This document shows, in pieces, positions 23,601 to 36,726 of a stretch of 64,000 nt of DNA. The stretch's first letter is position 1, and each line of letters starts with the position of its first letter. Origin of the DNA: Adiantum capillus-veneris (Eukaryota > Streptophyta > Polypodiopsida > Polypodiales > Pteridaceae); the NCBI GenBank assembly GCA_014529385.2, contig CM043960.1:118366043-118430042 (forward strand), given 5' to 3'. The notes beneath the pieces are model-generated. The model did no database searches. It was not told where the DNA came from and was given only the letters and a program-made list of their open reading frames with translations. Position numbers and translations under genes: made by a program.

Positions 23601-24260
23601 AAAAAGGGCTATATTAGAGCAAGAGGTAACCCAGCAGAGCACGAAGCATTGACATAATGCCAAAATCAAGGTTCAAGAGTTCAAAAAGGGGGATCTGGTT
23701 TTACTTTATTAGTCATAGCTAGGTTCAAAGAAACCTAATCTCAAGGTAGCATGGTCAAACCATATGGAGTTGATTGGGTTTTCTCCTATGGAACAATAAG
23801 GCTTAAGGATTTATTAGGATTACTATTGCTAGGGGTCTACAATGGAGCTAAAATGAAGCTATATTATGTCATATCAAATGAACTCCTAGGCCAGCAGCTC
23901 ATGACACTAGTACTTCAGAGTCAGATGACAAGCCTTTAAATTTGTTTGATATCAAACCAGAAGGGGTGGTAGTGAAGAAAGACAAAAAACTAGTAGATCT
24001 ATTGGGATGGTTCTAGTTCAAGATCAGATTAAGAAGGGACCCATGAAGTGTAAATGCATAACGGTAGTTGATAGGACCTTAATGATCATATCAATGGGAG
24101 AATCTTGCCAGTAATCATTAGAAAGATTGACTAATGCATGCGTGCCACATCAAAATTGGTGGACTTAAGTTTGAGGTAGAAAGAGCATGGAGCATTCATG
24201 GCATGTATCTATATAACTACGAGAAGAGTGTGTGATCCAGCATTCTTTCCTTAGCAACTC

Positions 24261-25430
24261 TTGCAATTATCTCCTTGGCCTGTAAATCTCCTTGCGCCAG
24301 CACCTTCCCTCCCGCCGTCTACACAGTCTATTGAGTGGTCATTGTTGTCACTAAATCCTTCACCTTCTCCAATATTCATTGCACAACCAAAGACTCCCAA
24401 GTGTTTTTTCTTTGATTGTCCATCTTCCTCAAGTAAGTTCTCCTTCTCTACACAGGGTTCAAAGATGGGCAAGCAGAAGAAGTTAATGTCATACATCATG
24501 CAAGTAGCAATTGATGCTCAGGTTGTAGAGCTTGAAGAATTATTAAGTTCGATTGAACATGAATGTTCAATACCTCATCATAAAATTGGAAACTATATCT
24601 TCCATCACAGTGAAAGGTCCTTGCTTATATTGTGGTGTATGGAGGTGGTACTGAAGGCCACTAGGATCAGCTTTGATGCATAAATTTTCCACGAAGTTGT
24701 GGAGACGTTCAGCCCAAATGCGAGTACTAAAGAGATCAATGGAAGACCAGTGCATGCACCAATAGTATTGCTTTCTCATGTGCTACCTCTACAAGTTTCA
24801 ACAAAGGCAAAACCATGTTTAGATAAGAAAGCCAACAGTTTTATTAAAGAAGACAATCAAGCAAAGAAGAAGCAAAATATTGAAGGCCAAGGTATTCCAG
24901 TTTCCGCTTTGGAGTTCAACTTACTAGCATATAGGTTCATCACAGAAGCTATCATCCAAAAGAGCAACCTGACCTATGTATATGAGAAGCTTTTTAGAAT
25001 GCTGTTAGTCGGAGTCAAGAATCCTAAAGCTGATTTTAGTTTAAGCACATTTATATATAATAGCAACAAATCACAAAAGTGAAGACTCAAATTTTGTTCA
25101 AAGCATGGTATGCATGGTAGTTCCTATACTGAGCTACTTGTGTTCCATCTCACATCAATGCTACCATTTCTTGGAAGAAAGCCCAAGTAGAGGGCACCGA
25201 AGATACTAAGACCAATGGACAAGAGACACAAGAGGGTCATGGAAGGAAGTTGTCTCTAGTCACACTTGGTTCAAAAAGAACAACAACACAATCAGAAGTA
25301 GGAACTTTAGAGCCAGAATCAAAGAAATTGAAAGTGATGAATCTACTAGCACAGTTTAAAGCCAAGAAGAAGTCAGCAACAACATCAATTGATTTGAAGA
25401 AGTTGTAATTTGAAGTGGGGCAAACCAAGG
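24261..25430 (+). pseudogene. Downstream accessory/gag-like ORF pieces of copy B
   Basis: Open pieces at 24261-24683 and 24699-25082 follow the pol region. Homologous but more decayed sequence follows pol in copy A at about 19640-20520; both have the run around AAGTTCTC and TTTCTCTACACAGG or TTATCTACTCAAGG. The peptides are Lys- and Ser-rich with no zinc knuckle and no motif I can name. Recurrence downstream of pol in two copies suggests a genuine extra ORF or the gag of a neighbouring unit. Confidence 0.45.
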
Positions 25431-25806
25431 GGACTTTTGCTTATAAGGCCATTGAACTGTCAAGTACTCCACTAGAGACTACTACCAACAAGGGAATGAT
25501 GTCGTTGTTTAGAGAAGGCTCTAATAGTCCATACTGTTGATCGGTATACAATGTTTGATTGATTTGCAAAAAATTCAAAAAAGCCTATGGTGGGAAATTA
25601 GTGATCAAGACCCTTGAGCAACTCTTGGTGCCCTACCAGACTTCTCTCATAGTGTATGAAACTGATCAAAGTGACTGAGACACTATCATTATGGAAGTCT
25701 AGCAACAATTCAGGCAAGTTGGAACACCATTTTATATGCTATATTCTAGATGATGGAAGCCCAAGGTTCTACTCCAACCTCTGAATTGACTACTCTAAAG
25801 GTAGAA

Positions 25807-25929
25807 TGTAAGGACATGGGTCCTATGGGCAAGGCCACCTGCACAGTTGGATAGTTTGTATGCTAGGCAGAGGCTATAAGATAATACGGTTGGGTGGAAA
25901 CTAGCACACGCATTACCACTGCCCTTTCA
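25807..25929 (+). repeat. Chromovirus 5' LTR
   Basis: This 123-bp repeat begins TGTAAGGACA and ends TTTCA. It is matched by 30423-30544 with about a dozen or more differences and is preceded by the TAGAA target copy. No obvious TATA box is visible in so short an LTR. Confidence 0.9.
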
Positions 25930-25930
25930 C

Positions 25931-25942
25931 TGGTATCCGAGC
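25931..25942 (+). other. Primer-binding site, initiator tRNA-Met type
   Basis: TGGTATCCGAGC lies one base after the 5' LTR and differs by one base from TGGTATCAGAGC, the sequence complementary to the 3' end of plant initiator tRNA-Met. Confidence 0.8.
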
Positions 25943-26652
25943 TATTTTTGGAGAAAGGGAAAAGCGGGTTACATGTGCATGCGACGTGTTGCTTCTCTCC
26001 ATGCTCTGCAGACAGTGACATCTCTGCTGTGCAGCAAAAAGAGCGTAGACATAGTTTCCTGCGCGCGCCCCGCAGACAGACAACGACAGTTGGACACGAC
26101 CGCCCTCCACCTATGCCCTCCACAGCGCACGAGCAAGGCGGGTGACCAAGGCAAACTTGACCGGCATCAAGGCTCCAAAGGCTTCCGTTGGCGCCATTGG
26201 CTTCGCACGCAGGAAGGCCTGCTTAACCCTTGCATGAAGGAGGGTCGAACCCACCCCATGAGGGTAAGAGGCCAACACTTTACCATCAAACTATTGACCC
26301 TTGTTGTGTATAACACTAAAAGATAGCATATTTGTGTTGAAAGGAAAACTAGAAGGAAAGGGAAATCTTCAAACTTCAAGGAAATAGTTTTACCCTTCCT
26401 TTTCACTTCTTGGAGGAAGGCAAGTTTTCCTCCAAAAATTCTTTTTTCCTCAAGGAGGTATCTTCAAAGTGAACAAAAGCCTTCACAAAAACGACGAGTT
26501 TTTGTGAAGAATCAACAAAGGTGTTCTTACGACGAACGACACGAGAAGCGCTAGGTTCGCATGCAACGAAAATTGCGGAGCATACAAAACACAAAGACTT
26601 CAATTTCACAAGGTGCAAGTTGACTTTTTTTTTTCTCTCTTTACATTAGTGT
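25943..26652 (+). other. Chromovirus leader with a tRNA-like segment
   Basis: About 700 bp precede gag. On the minus strand near 26232-26305 there is GGTTCGACCCT, a 10 of 11 match to a Pol III B box. About 40 nt upstream of it is an A-box-like TAGTTTGATGG, as in tRNAs and tRNA-derived SINEs. The acceptor ends do not pair, so it is not an intact tRNA gene. Short GC-rich frames at 25863-26150 are not protein-like. Confidence 0.5.
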
Positions 26653-27671
26653 GTGTTTACCATGACTAGTGAGGATATCCCATCTAGACACACTTTTGAT
26701 TTTGAGCATGTAGATCAAAATCAGGGCACCATGGGTGTTGTTGACACTAATATGCATGACAATGATAATCTAGGAGATCATGGACTTGTAGATATGGCTG
26801 CTTTCAAGACTTTGGAAAATCACCAAAGCGTACTTGAACGCAACCTCTCTGCACTCAATGCAAATGTTACCAATCTTACGGAGTTACTTGTGAAATTTAT
26901 GAATTCACAAACGGCTCAAGGAGCCACAAGTGGCACGGTTCAAGGGAACCAAGCTCACACAACTCAAGGAGTCCAAGAGACAAGTTCTTCAGAATATACA
27001 GAAGGTAGCAATGCATTACTTAAGAATATCACCATTCCTGAGTTTCACGGGGAAGAGCGTGATCGCAACAAGGATGCGATCAATACGTTCTTACACAATG
27101 GAGTGATATTCATAGATTGAGACACACCCCGGATATAAAAACGGCTGTGGAAACAAGTATATGTCTTAAAGGCAGGCCTATAAGTGGTGGATGACATTTC
27201 CAATAGATGCTCGTCCTCTGTCTTGGGCTGTGTTTCAAGCTACTTTCTCCAAAGAGTTTTTGGACTCCAATGAAGAAGATAAGAATTGGCTAGCATGGGA
27301 TGCATGCCACATGTCTGGCCTCTCTCTCACACAGTACCTTTCAAAGTATCGGGAAAACATATTAAAACTAGAAGGTATAGATGAATTCCAAAAGATACGG
27401 GGTTTTAATAGGGGTCTTGACAAAGACTATTGTCTTCATGTCAAGACCTAGCATCCAAACAATTTGGAAGCAGCCATCATTCATGCCCAAAGATATGATG
27501 ATGACCAAGAGAGGAAAGAAAATGTTCCCTACTCTAAGGATGAAGTCTCCAAGTCTTGTGAATTCTCAAGGGCAAAGTGCAGTGAATTCTAGTAATGGTA
27601 TGCAAAGTGCAATGAATTCTAATGATAAACGAAGTGTTAACAAATCTAACGGGCAAAGGCTTTCAATTTAA
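26653..27671 (+). pseudogene. Chromovirus gag
   Basis: The segment 26653-27120 starts MFTMTSEDIPSRHTFD and has a helical central part (KTLENHQSVLERNLSALNANV), then ITIPEFHGEERDRN. After a frameshift at about 27115-27190, the capsid-like part TFPIDARPLSWAVFQATFSKEFLD and WDACHMSGLSLTQYLSKYRENIL follows. This is the Retrotrans_gag pattern. A second shift near 27450 leads into a Ser/Asn-rich tail (SAVNSSNG, SAMNSNDK). No CCHC knuckle follows. Confidence 0.8.
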
Positions 27672-28730
27672 TTCTATAGAGCAACGTGCAACTGTTGTAA
27701 GACAAACATTACAAGAATTACAAGATTCTCTATCCCAGCATAACTCTAGTTACTTTCTTCTTTTTCACGGAAAAAGCTGACTCACTTATTCATGGAGTAT
27801 AGTGATGTATTCTCAAGTGATTTACCACCGGGTTTACTCCCTACACGTGATGTGCAACATGGCATAGATGTCTTGCCAGGCACTAAACCAGTGAGTAAAC
27901 CACCTTATCGTATGAGTGCTAAAGAAGCCAAGGAGGTTGAGAGTCAGTTGGCTGACTAACTCGCCCGTGGTTTTATTAGACCTAGCACTTTACCTTGGGC
28001 ATCACCAATTCTATTGGTAAAAAAGAAAGATGGTACTATGCGCATGTGTGTAGATTATCGCATATTAAATGCCATAACCATCAAGAAGAAGTGTCCTCTA
28101 CCTCAAGTGGATGAGTTGTTTGATCAATTCCATGGGGCAAGATACTATACAAAGATAGATCTTCATTCAGGATACCACCAGGTACTTATCCTTTTGCAAG
28201 ATATCTCCAAAACTACCTTTAGAACACGGTTTGGGCATTTTGAATTTTTGGTTATGCCTTTTGGTCTAACCAATGCTCTAGCTACATTTATGACACTCAT
28301 GGATAGTGTCTTACTTCCCTATCTTGGAAAATTTGTTGTAGTTTGCCTTGATGACATTCTCATTTACAGTAAGACTGAAGATGAAAACATAGAACACTTA
28401 CGATTAGTGTTTGAATAGCTACGAGCTCACGCGATGTATGCTAAGGAAAGCAAGTGCGATTTCTTAAAAACAAAGTTACATTACCTCGGTCATGTGATCT
28501 CTTATTCTGGTATCAAGATGGACACTGACAAGGTCGCTACCATTCTTCAATGGCCACATCCCAACACGGTTGAGGAGCTTCAAATATTTTTAGGCATGGC
28601 TGGATTTTATCGACATTATATTCGTGATTATGCCAAAATTTTTATTCCTAATACGGATCAACTTAAAGCAAAGGTAAGACCTTTTCTTGGGAAGAAGCCC
28701 AAAAACGTAGTTTTGAACAGCTCAAGGTAG
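27672..28730 (+). pseudogene. Chromovirus reverse transcriptase
   Basis: Near 27795 the pre-RT region begins with EYSDVFSSDLPPGLLPTRD and HGIDVLPGTKPVSKPPYR. The RT then shows [52 protein letters not shown] (motif A), [16 protein letters not shown] (motif B) and [13 protein letters not shown] (motif C, with both Asp). One stop precedes LARGFIRP and another interrupts near 28418, after which the thumb continues with ESKCDFLKTKLHYLGHVIS. The catalytic residues are intact, but the polyprotein is not. Confidence 0.9.
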
Positions 28731-29092
28731 CTATAGACACTGCTCCCATCCTAGCAATCGTTGACCCACTTAAGCCGTTTGTGGTAGAGACTGATGCTAG
28801 TGATAAATTAATTGGTGTGGTACTTCTCCAAGAGGGAAGACCTATAGCCTTTGAAAGTAAAAAGTTAGATAGAGCTCAACAGAATTATTATGTCTATGAG
28901 AGAGAGCTCTATGCCATAATTCATGCTTTACAAAAGTGGCGACACTATTTATATGGTGCCGAGTTTGAAGTAGTTTTTGACCATGAGAGTATCAAATGGT
29001 TTACTACTCAAAAAGACTTGAAGGGCCATAAAGCTAGATGGACTAAAATCCTTCAAGATTATGATTGTAAGCTACGATATCGCAAGGGGTGA
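28731..29092 (+). pseudogene. Chromovirus RNase H
   Basis: VVETDASDKLIGVVLLQEGRPIAF has the first catalytic Asp. YYVYERELYAIIHALQKWRHYLYG carries the catalytic Glu, and DHESIKWF the next Asp. KARWTKILQDYDCKLRYRKG ends the domain before a stop. It follows the RT after a frameshift near 28725. Confidence 0.88.
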
Positions 29093-30200
29093 TATGTGTA
29101 GTAGCGGATGCACTAAGTTGGATGCCTCAAATTAATTCACTTGCTTTCGCGAAAATAAAGAGTGGATTTTTGGAGTCATTACGTGGCAAGTGTGCACAAG
29201 ATCAATCATATGCTAAAGTGTGGTGTGCAGTTTAAAAAGGGATCCCTCACACTCACATGTCTCTACACGCACATATAAAAACTCCAACACACCGAGCTCC
29301 ACCCCTACTCAGGAAGAGCTTAAGCGATGGAAGAATTTTTCCATTGATGATGGATACTTACTCCACAAGGGTAGAGTATGTGTGCCAAAGGACTCAGACA
29401 CTAGGCTCCAAATCTTATTTGAGTGTCACGATAGTCCAAGTGCTGGTCATCCAGGTATTCATAAGACGTATGCCTTTTTTCGATGATAATTTTGGCTTAC
29501 ATCATGATGTTCAAGAGTACGTACTAAACTGCCAGCAGTGCCAAGTTAATAAGACAGAGCACCTCAAGGTAGGTGGCCTTTTACATCCTTTAGAGATTCC
29601 ACAAGGTAAGTTGGAGAGTATCTCTATGGATTTTGTAGTAGGACTACCTACTACAAATCGTGGCCATGATGCCATATGGGTAATTGTAGACCGTCTCACA
29701 AACATGGGTCGATCCATTCCCACTAAGACTACGGTTAAGACACCAAAATTAGCACGGCTATTTGTAGAGCATATATATAAACTCTGTGGTCTTCCAGCTA
29801 GTATCATTAGTGACAGAGATCGAAAGTTTGATAATCACTTTTGGAAAGCTGTGTTTCAAAAGTTGAAACTAAACTTAATCTAAGTACGGCTGATCATCCA
29901 GAAATAGATGGTCAAATCGAAAGAGTTAATCAAGTGATAGAGGATATGCTACGAGCGTACGTTAGCAAGAAGCAAACCAATTGGGAAGTTCCTCAAAGTT
30001 TCAGAGCATTCAGAAAGTTTGAAGATGGGAAAAGTTGCTAAACTATCACCACGCTATTGTGGACCGTTTACCATTCTCAAACGTATAGGTCAAGTGGCCT
30101 ATAAGTTAGCTCTTCCGGAGAAATCACGAGTTCATATTGTTTTTCATGTTAGCCGTTTACAAAAACAGCTAGGACAGAATGATAATGTCTTGAAATAGGT
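29093..30200 (+). pseudogene. Chromovirus integrase and GPY/F module
   Basis: The zinc-binding region is split, with HDSPSAGHPGIHKTY in one frame and CQQCQVNK in another. The core has SISMDFVVGLPTTNRGHDAIWV (first Asp), DRLTNMGRSIP, CGLPASIISDRDRKF (second Asp) and, after a stop, [21 protein letters not shown] (Glu). Near 30030-30195 [20 protein letters not shown] marks the GPY/F module of chromoviral integrases, which connects to the chromodomain. A deletion seems to have removed residues between IERVNQ...NWEVPQ and this module. Confidence 0.88.
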
Positions 30201-30405
30201 GTGTTAGTTGACCTTATCAAACCGCCGAGCATCCATCATGAGCCCAAAAAGGTTTTGGATTCTCATGAGCTTCGCACCAGACATGATGTCAGACGACAGG
30301 TGTTGGTAAAATGGCTAGATAAACCTGAAGAAGGTTCTACATGGGAGAATGTCTTTGCGCTTAAGAAACATTTTCTTACGTTCATCTTCAAGGACGAAAA
30401 CAATT
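30201..30405 (+). pseudogene. Chromodomain at the integrase C-terminus
   Basis: LDSHELRTRHDVRRQVLVKWLDKPEEGSTWENVFALKKHF matches the plant chromovirus chromodomain, with VLVKW, the acidic turn and TWE in their usual places. In this family the domain binds methylated histone H3 or similar marks and steers integration into heterochromatin. An upstream stop after NDNVLK separates it from the integrase. Confidence 0.85.
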
Positions 30406-30410
30406 CTCCA

Positions 30411-30421
30411 AGGGGGGGGGG
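30411..30421 (+). other. Polypurine tract of the chromovirus
   Basis: AAGGGGGGGGG lies directly before the 3' LTR at 30423, as expected for plus-strand priming. Confidence 0.85.
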
Positions 30422-30422
30422 A

Positions 30423-30544
30423 TGTAAGGACATGGGTCCTATGGGCAAGGCCACCGGCACGGGAGGACAATGTGTACGCTAGGGGAGGCTATAAGATAGC
30501 ACGATTGGGTGGAGACTAGCACATGCATTACCACCACCCTTTCA
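30423..30544 (+). repeat. Chromovirus 3' LTR
   Basis: This 122-bp copy of the 5' LTR ends TTTCA and is followed by the TAGAA target copy at 30545-30549. Confidence 0.9.
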
Positions 30545-30549
30545 TAGAA

Positions 30550-33484
<2,935 letters not shown>

Positions 33485-33499
<15 letters not shown>

Positions 33500-33624
33500 T
33501 GTAGAAAGTGGGCATATATCCTAGTCAAGAATCAGAGCAGTAGTGGGAACTAGTAATTACTGAGTCCAATTATTATAGTAACTGTACAACACACTCTCAA
33601 TCAGAGACCCAATTTGGTACCTAT
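33485..33624 (+). repeat. Start of an old host LTR, interrupted
   Basis: A purine tract (AAAGGGGGGAAGGAAA) near 33484-33499 is followed by TGTAGAAAGTGGG and about 120 bp. The sequence then breaks at CCTAT, the copia target. It resumes at 39161 with CCTATAAATAGGGCC, so the rejoined site reads as an LTR U3 with a TATA box. Purine tract, TG start and TATA box fit the 3' LTR of a plus-strand element. The end is not identified because a second element interrupts it at 39380. Confidence 0.55.
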
Positions 33625-33816
33625 TGAAGGAGTATGAGCAGAAGTGCGACGCGAGAGAGAGTGCGAGAAGAAGAGCACGACGATATGGTGAACTCGCTCT
33701 ACTGTAATGTGTAGAGCATAGTGAGTTCTTATTAGGTTTTTACAAAAGAATATGTGTACATACTTGGCGGCCCGCCCACTTACCTGGGCGACCACATTGG
33801 GCTTTATACCCCAACA
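33625..33816 (-). repeat. copia 3' LTR
   Basis: On the plus strand it starts TGAAGGAGTA and ends CCCCAACA. On the minus strand it is preceded by GTGGGAGGT, a polypurine tract at about 33817-33827. Confidence 0.95.
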
Positions 33817-33904
33817 ACCTCCCACTTAAAGTCCAATGTGGTACTTTAAGTGTGAGAGAAGCTACTATACAGCTAATATACAAGAGATGTAGAGAAGTGA
33901 TGTA

Positions 33905-34866
33905 CTACCCTACACCTAACTGCTTGCAAAAATGCGCAAAGCTCTCTGAGGGAAGTCCTTTTGTAAGTAAATCAACAGGATTTTCTGTGGTGTCAACTTT
34001 GACAAGCTGAATTTGCTTATCCTCGAGCATTTCCCTAATGAAATGATACTTCACATCCACATGCTTTGTCTTTGAGTGATAAACTGGATTGCGAGCCATT
34101 GTATAGCACTCTAACTATCACAATATAACACAGGCATCTCTTCTTTGATTCCCAAATCTGTTACTAGTCGATTAAGCCAAATTGATTCTATGCATGCCTC
34201 TGATGCTGCAACATATTCAGCCTCTGTAGTAGATTGAGTAACACAATCTTGTAATCTAGAACGCCATGATACTGCTCCACCAGCCAATGTAAAGACATAC
34301 CCTGACGTAGACCTTCGGTTTTCTAAGTCACCTACATAATCTAAGTCTGTAAAACCCTTTACACTTAGCTCCTGACTCCCATAGCATATGCGCATACTCT
34401 TTGTAGCTTTCAGGTACCTCAATATTCCTTTCACTTCCTCCCAATGTTTCTTGCCTGGGTTTGACATGTATCGACTTACTACTCCCACTGCAAATGCAAT
34501 GTCTGGGTGAGTAGCAATCATTGCATACATCAAACTACCCACTGCAGACGCATATGGAATCTTATCCATTTCAGCCTGTTCTTCCTCAGACACAGGACAA
34601 TCTTGTTTGCTAAGTTTCACATATGGTGGCAATGGAACACTCAATGCCTTTCCCTTCTCCATATTGAAACGTTGCTAAACCTTGTCAATATACTCTGTTT
34701 GAGATAACCAAATCAACTTCTTTGATCTGTCTCTCTCAATGCGCATACCAAGTATATGACTTGCCTCACCCATGTCTTTCATGTCAAACGATTTTGCCAT
34801 CTTTGACTTCAAAGCTGAAATTTCTTCCAAGTGTTTGCCAACAATCAACATGTCATCCACATACAA
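33905..34866 (-). pseudogene. copia RT C-terminus and RNase H
   Basis: MYVDDMLIVGKHLEEISALKSKMAKSFDMKDMG (34866-34675) has the catalytic YVDD. After a stop, 34662-34111 carries PYASAVGSLMYAMIATHPDIAFAVGVVSRYM, GFTDLDYVGDLENRRSTSGYVF and SRLQDCVTQSTTEAEYVAASEA, the RNase H core with D and E residues. A frame change near 34111 leads to the tail VKYHFIREMLEDKQIQLVKVDTTENPVDLLTKGL, the standard copia ending. Confidence 0.92.
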
Positions 34867-34976
34867 AATAAGGATCAGCCAACTACCATCCTTAGCCTTC
34901 TTTGTATATAGACAGTGATCGAGAACTCACTAAGTTTGTAACCTTGAGAAAGCATAAACTTGTGGAATTTATGGTA

Positions 34977-35999
34977 CTATGGCCTCGGTGATTGTTTTAA
35001 GCCATAAAGACTCTTTAACAATTGGCATACCCAATCTTCCTTGCCTTTCTCAACAAACCCTTCTGGCTGCTGCATGTAAATTTCCACATCTAAATCACCA
35101 TGCAAGAACGCTGTCTTGACATCCATTTGGTGCAACACCAAATCTAATATGGCAACCAATGCAAGAAAGCATCTCAATGTAGTCATCTTGACCACCAGAG
35201 AGAAGACTTCATCAAAGTCAATGCCTTGTTCTTGCTTAAAGCCCTTGGCAACAAGCCTTGCTTTGTACTTTGGCTGACTATCATGAGTGGTGATCTTATA
35301 CCTGTAAACCCATTTACAAGGTAAAGCCTTTTTGCCCTGTGGTAATTTAACTAGCTTCCATGTCTGGTTTTTATGCAGAGCTGTCATCTCTGACTGCATG
35401 GCCAATTGCCAATTCCCGGAGTCCTTCATTTGCACTGCTTCCTTGTAACATGAAGGCTCATTGCAATCAGTCAACATGACATAGTTCATAGATGGAACAA
35501 ACCTATCAGGAGGTCGCGTGATACGTCCAGATCGTGTGATACGTCCAGATCAGCCACAACCTGTGGTTCCACTCTATCCTGTCCTTGTTCCTCTTGAGCC
35601 CTGAAATTTTGTCTTGCAGGTGCAGGTCCATCTTCTTGGAAGACAACTCTTCTAATCTCCTCAACCCTCTCTGGTTTAGAATGATATTTGGCTTCATTAA
35701 AGTGAACATCATTGCTGCGGATAACCTTTCTGGATTCGGGATCCCAAAGTCTGTACCCCATTTCACCAGAATTACCATAGCCTAGAAAGATGCACTTTCT
35801 ACTCTTTGGCTCAATTTTGTTCCTAAATTCCTTTGCAACGTGAGTATATGCCTCACAGCCAAAGACTCTGAGATGCTTGTATGAGGGCACCTTGCCTGAC
35901 CATACCATCTCTGCCACTAAATCCTTCTGCAAAACCTTGCTAGGAGATCTATTTATAAGATGAACAGTTGTTGATACAACTTCAGCCCAAAACCCATTT
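34977..35999 (-). pseudogene. copia integrase C-terminus and reverse transcriptase
   Basis: The segment 35932-35486 has the end of the integrase region (FGCEAYTHVAKEFRNKIEPKSRKCIFLGY) and a variable linker. Near 35505-35545 an 18-bp unit around ATACGTCCAGATC is duplicated, next to the frame change. The RT at 35489-34977 shows QLAMQSEMTALHKNQTWKL, CKWVYRYK, YKARLVAKGFKQEQGIDFDEVFS, LHQMDVKTAFLHGDLDVEIYMQQPEGF and LLKSLYGLKQSPR. It then shifts frame before the YVDD box at 34866. Confidence 0.92.
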
Positions 36000-36004
36000 G
36001 GCAG

Positions 36005-36720
36005 CTATGCATTAGACAACATACTTCTGACCTTCTCTTGTATGGTCCTATTCATCCTCTCAGCAACACCATTTTGAGGAGGATTGTAAGGAGCAATAAG
36101 TTCACGTTTTATACCTTTTGACTCACAAAAGTCATGAAAGGCCTTTGAAACATACTCTCCACCATTGTCAGTGCGTAAGCATTTAAGCTTCTTGCCACTC
36201 TGATTCTCCACAAGTGTCACAAACGTTTTGAAAACACTAAACGCTTCATCCTTGTGCTTGAGAAAGTAAACCCATACTTTCCTCGAGTAATCATCTATAA
36301 ATGTCATAAAGTAAGAAGCTCCCCCTAGAGATAGGTTAGGCATAGGTCCACACAAATCACTATGAACAAGTGCCAACTGTGTATCTCTTCTACTGCTTCT
36401 ATGCTTATGTGGCTGTTGTGTTTGCTTACCATACAGACAATGTTCACAGAATTCAAAATCATTAAATGACAAGCCAGGCAAATAACCAAAACGAGACAAG
36501 ATTTCCATTCCCTTCTTGGACATATGTCCTAACCGGCTATGCCACAAAGAAACGTTCGGCTACTCAATTACATTGATTACATTTTTAGAGACATTTGATA
36601 CATAAATCATGTAAAGTCCTCCAGACTTTACTTCATGTGCTACTATCATAGAACCCTTGGATATCTTCCACATGTTCTGTCCAAAAGTGGTGACGTAGCC
36701 AGCATCATCAAGTAAACCTG
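36005..36720 (-). pseudogene. copia pre-integrase and integrase core
   Basis: The open part 36547-36005 starts MWHSRLGHMSKKGMEIL with CEHCLYGKQ, the HHCC zinc finger. It goes on with VHSDLCGPMP (first Asp), FIDDYSRKVWVYFLKHKDE, CLRTDNGGEYVS (second Asp) and NPPQNGVAERMNRTI (Glu). All catalytic residues are present. A TAG follows SNA near 36003-36005 and the frame then continues. Upstream (36720-36550) the linker is out of frame with the protease. Integrase would insert the cDNA with a 5-bp duplication, as seen here. Confidence 0.92.
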
Positions 36721-36726
36721 TGCTGA

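Larger units (their letters stand above)
21490..25801 (+). mobile_element. Degenerate Ty3/gypsy copy B
   Basis: This is the same family as 17666-20950. It reads RT (21630-21938), thumb and RNase H (21955-22620), integrase (about 22740-23600), then a homologous downstream region with gag-like or accessory ORF pieces (24261-25430). The 3' end stops at the target site of the chromovirus at 25807 and may resume after 30544. Integrity is poor, although fragments such as MCFELCNAPATFKRCMLEI and LGHVVSRNGIEMIDYKIE are unmistakable. Confidence 0.8.
25807..30544 (+). mobile_element. Ty3/gypsy chromovirus with very short LTRs
   Basis: The ends are LTRs of 123 and 122 bp beginning TGTAAGGACATGG and ending CCCTTTCA. 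TAGAA is duplicated on both sides (25802-25806 and 30545-30549). A primer-binding site follows the left LTR and a polypurine tract precedes the right one. The internal order is gag, RT, RNase H, integrase, GPY/F module, chromodomain, typical of plant chromoviruses. The zinc knuckle and retropepsin expected between gag and RT are not seen. Frameshifts and stops are numerous. The LTRs are roughly 87-90 percent identical by eye, so this is an old insertion. Confidence 0.93.

Noticed and set aside
26232-26305. Functional tRNA gene on the minus strand
   Set aside because: The acceptor arms do not pair and the anticodon arm is not clear, so only a tRNA-like relic is claimed.
35182-35785. Plus-strand frames opposite the copia pol region
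   Set aside because: They are antisense shadows of well-supported minus-strand domains.
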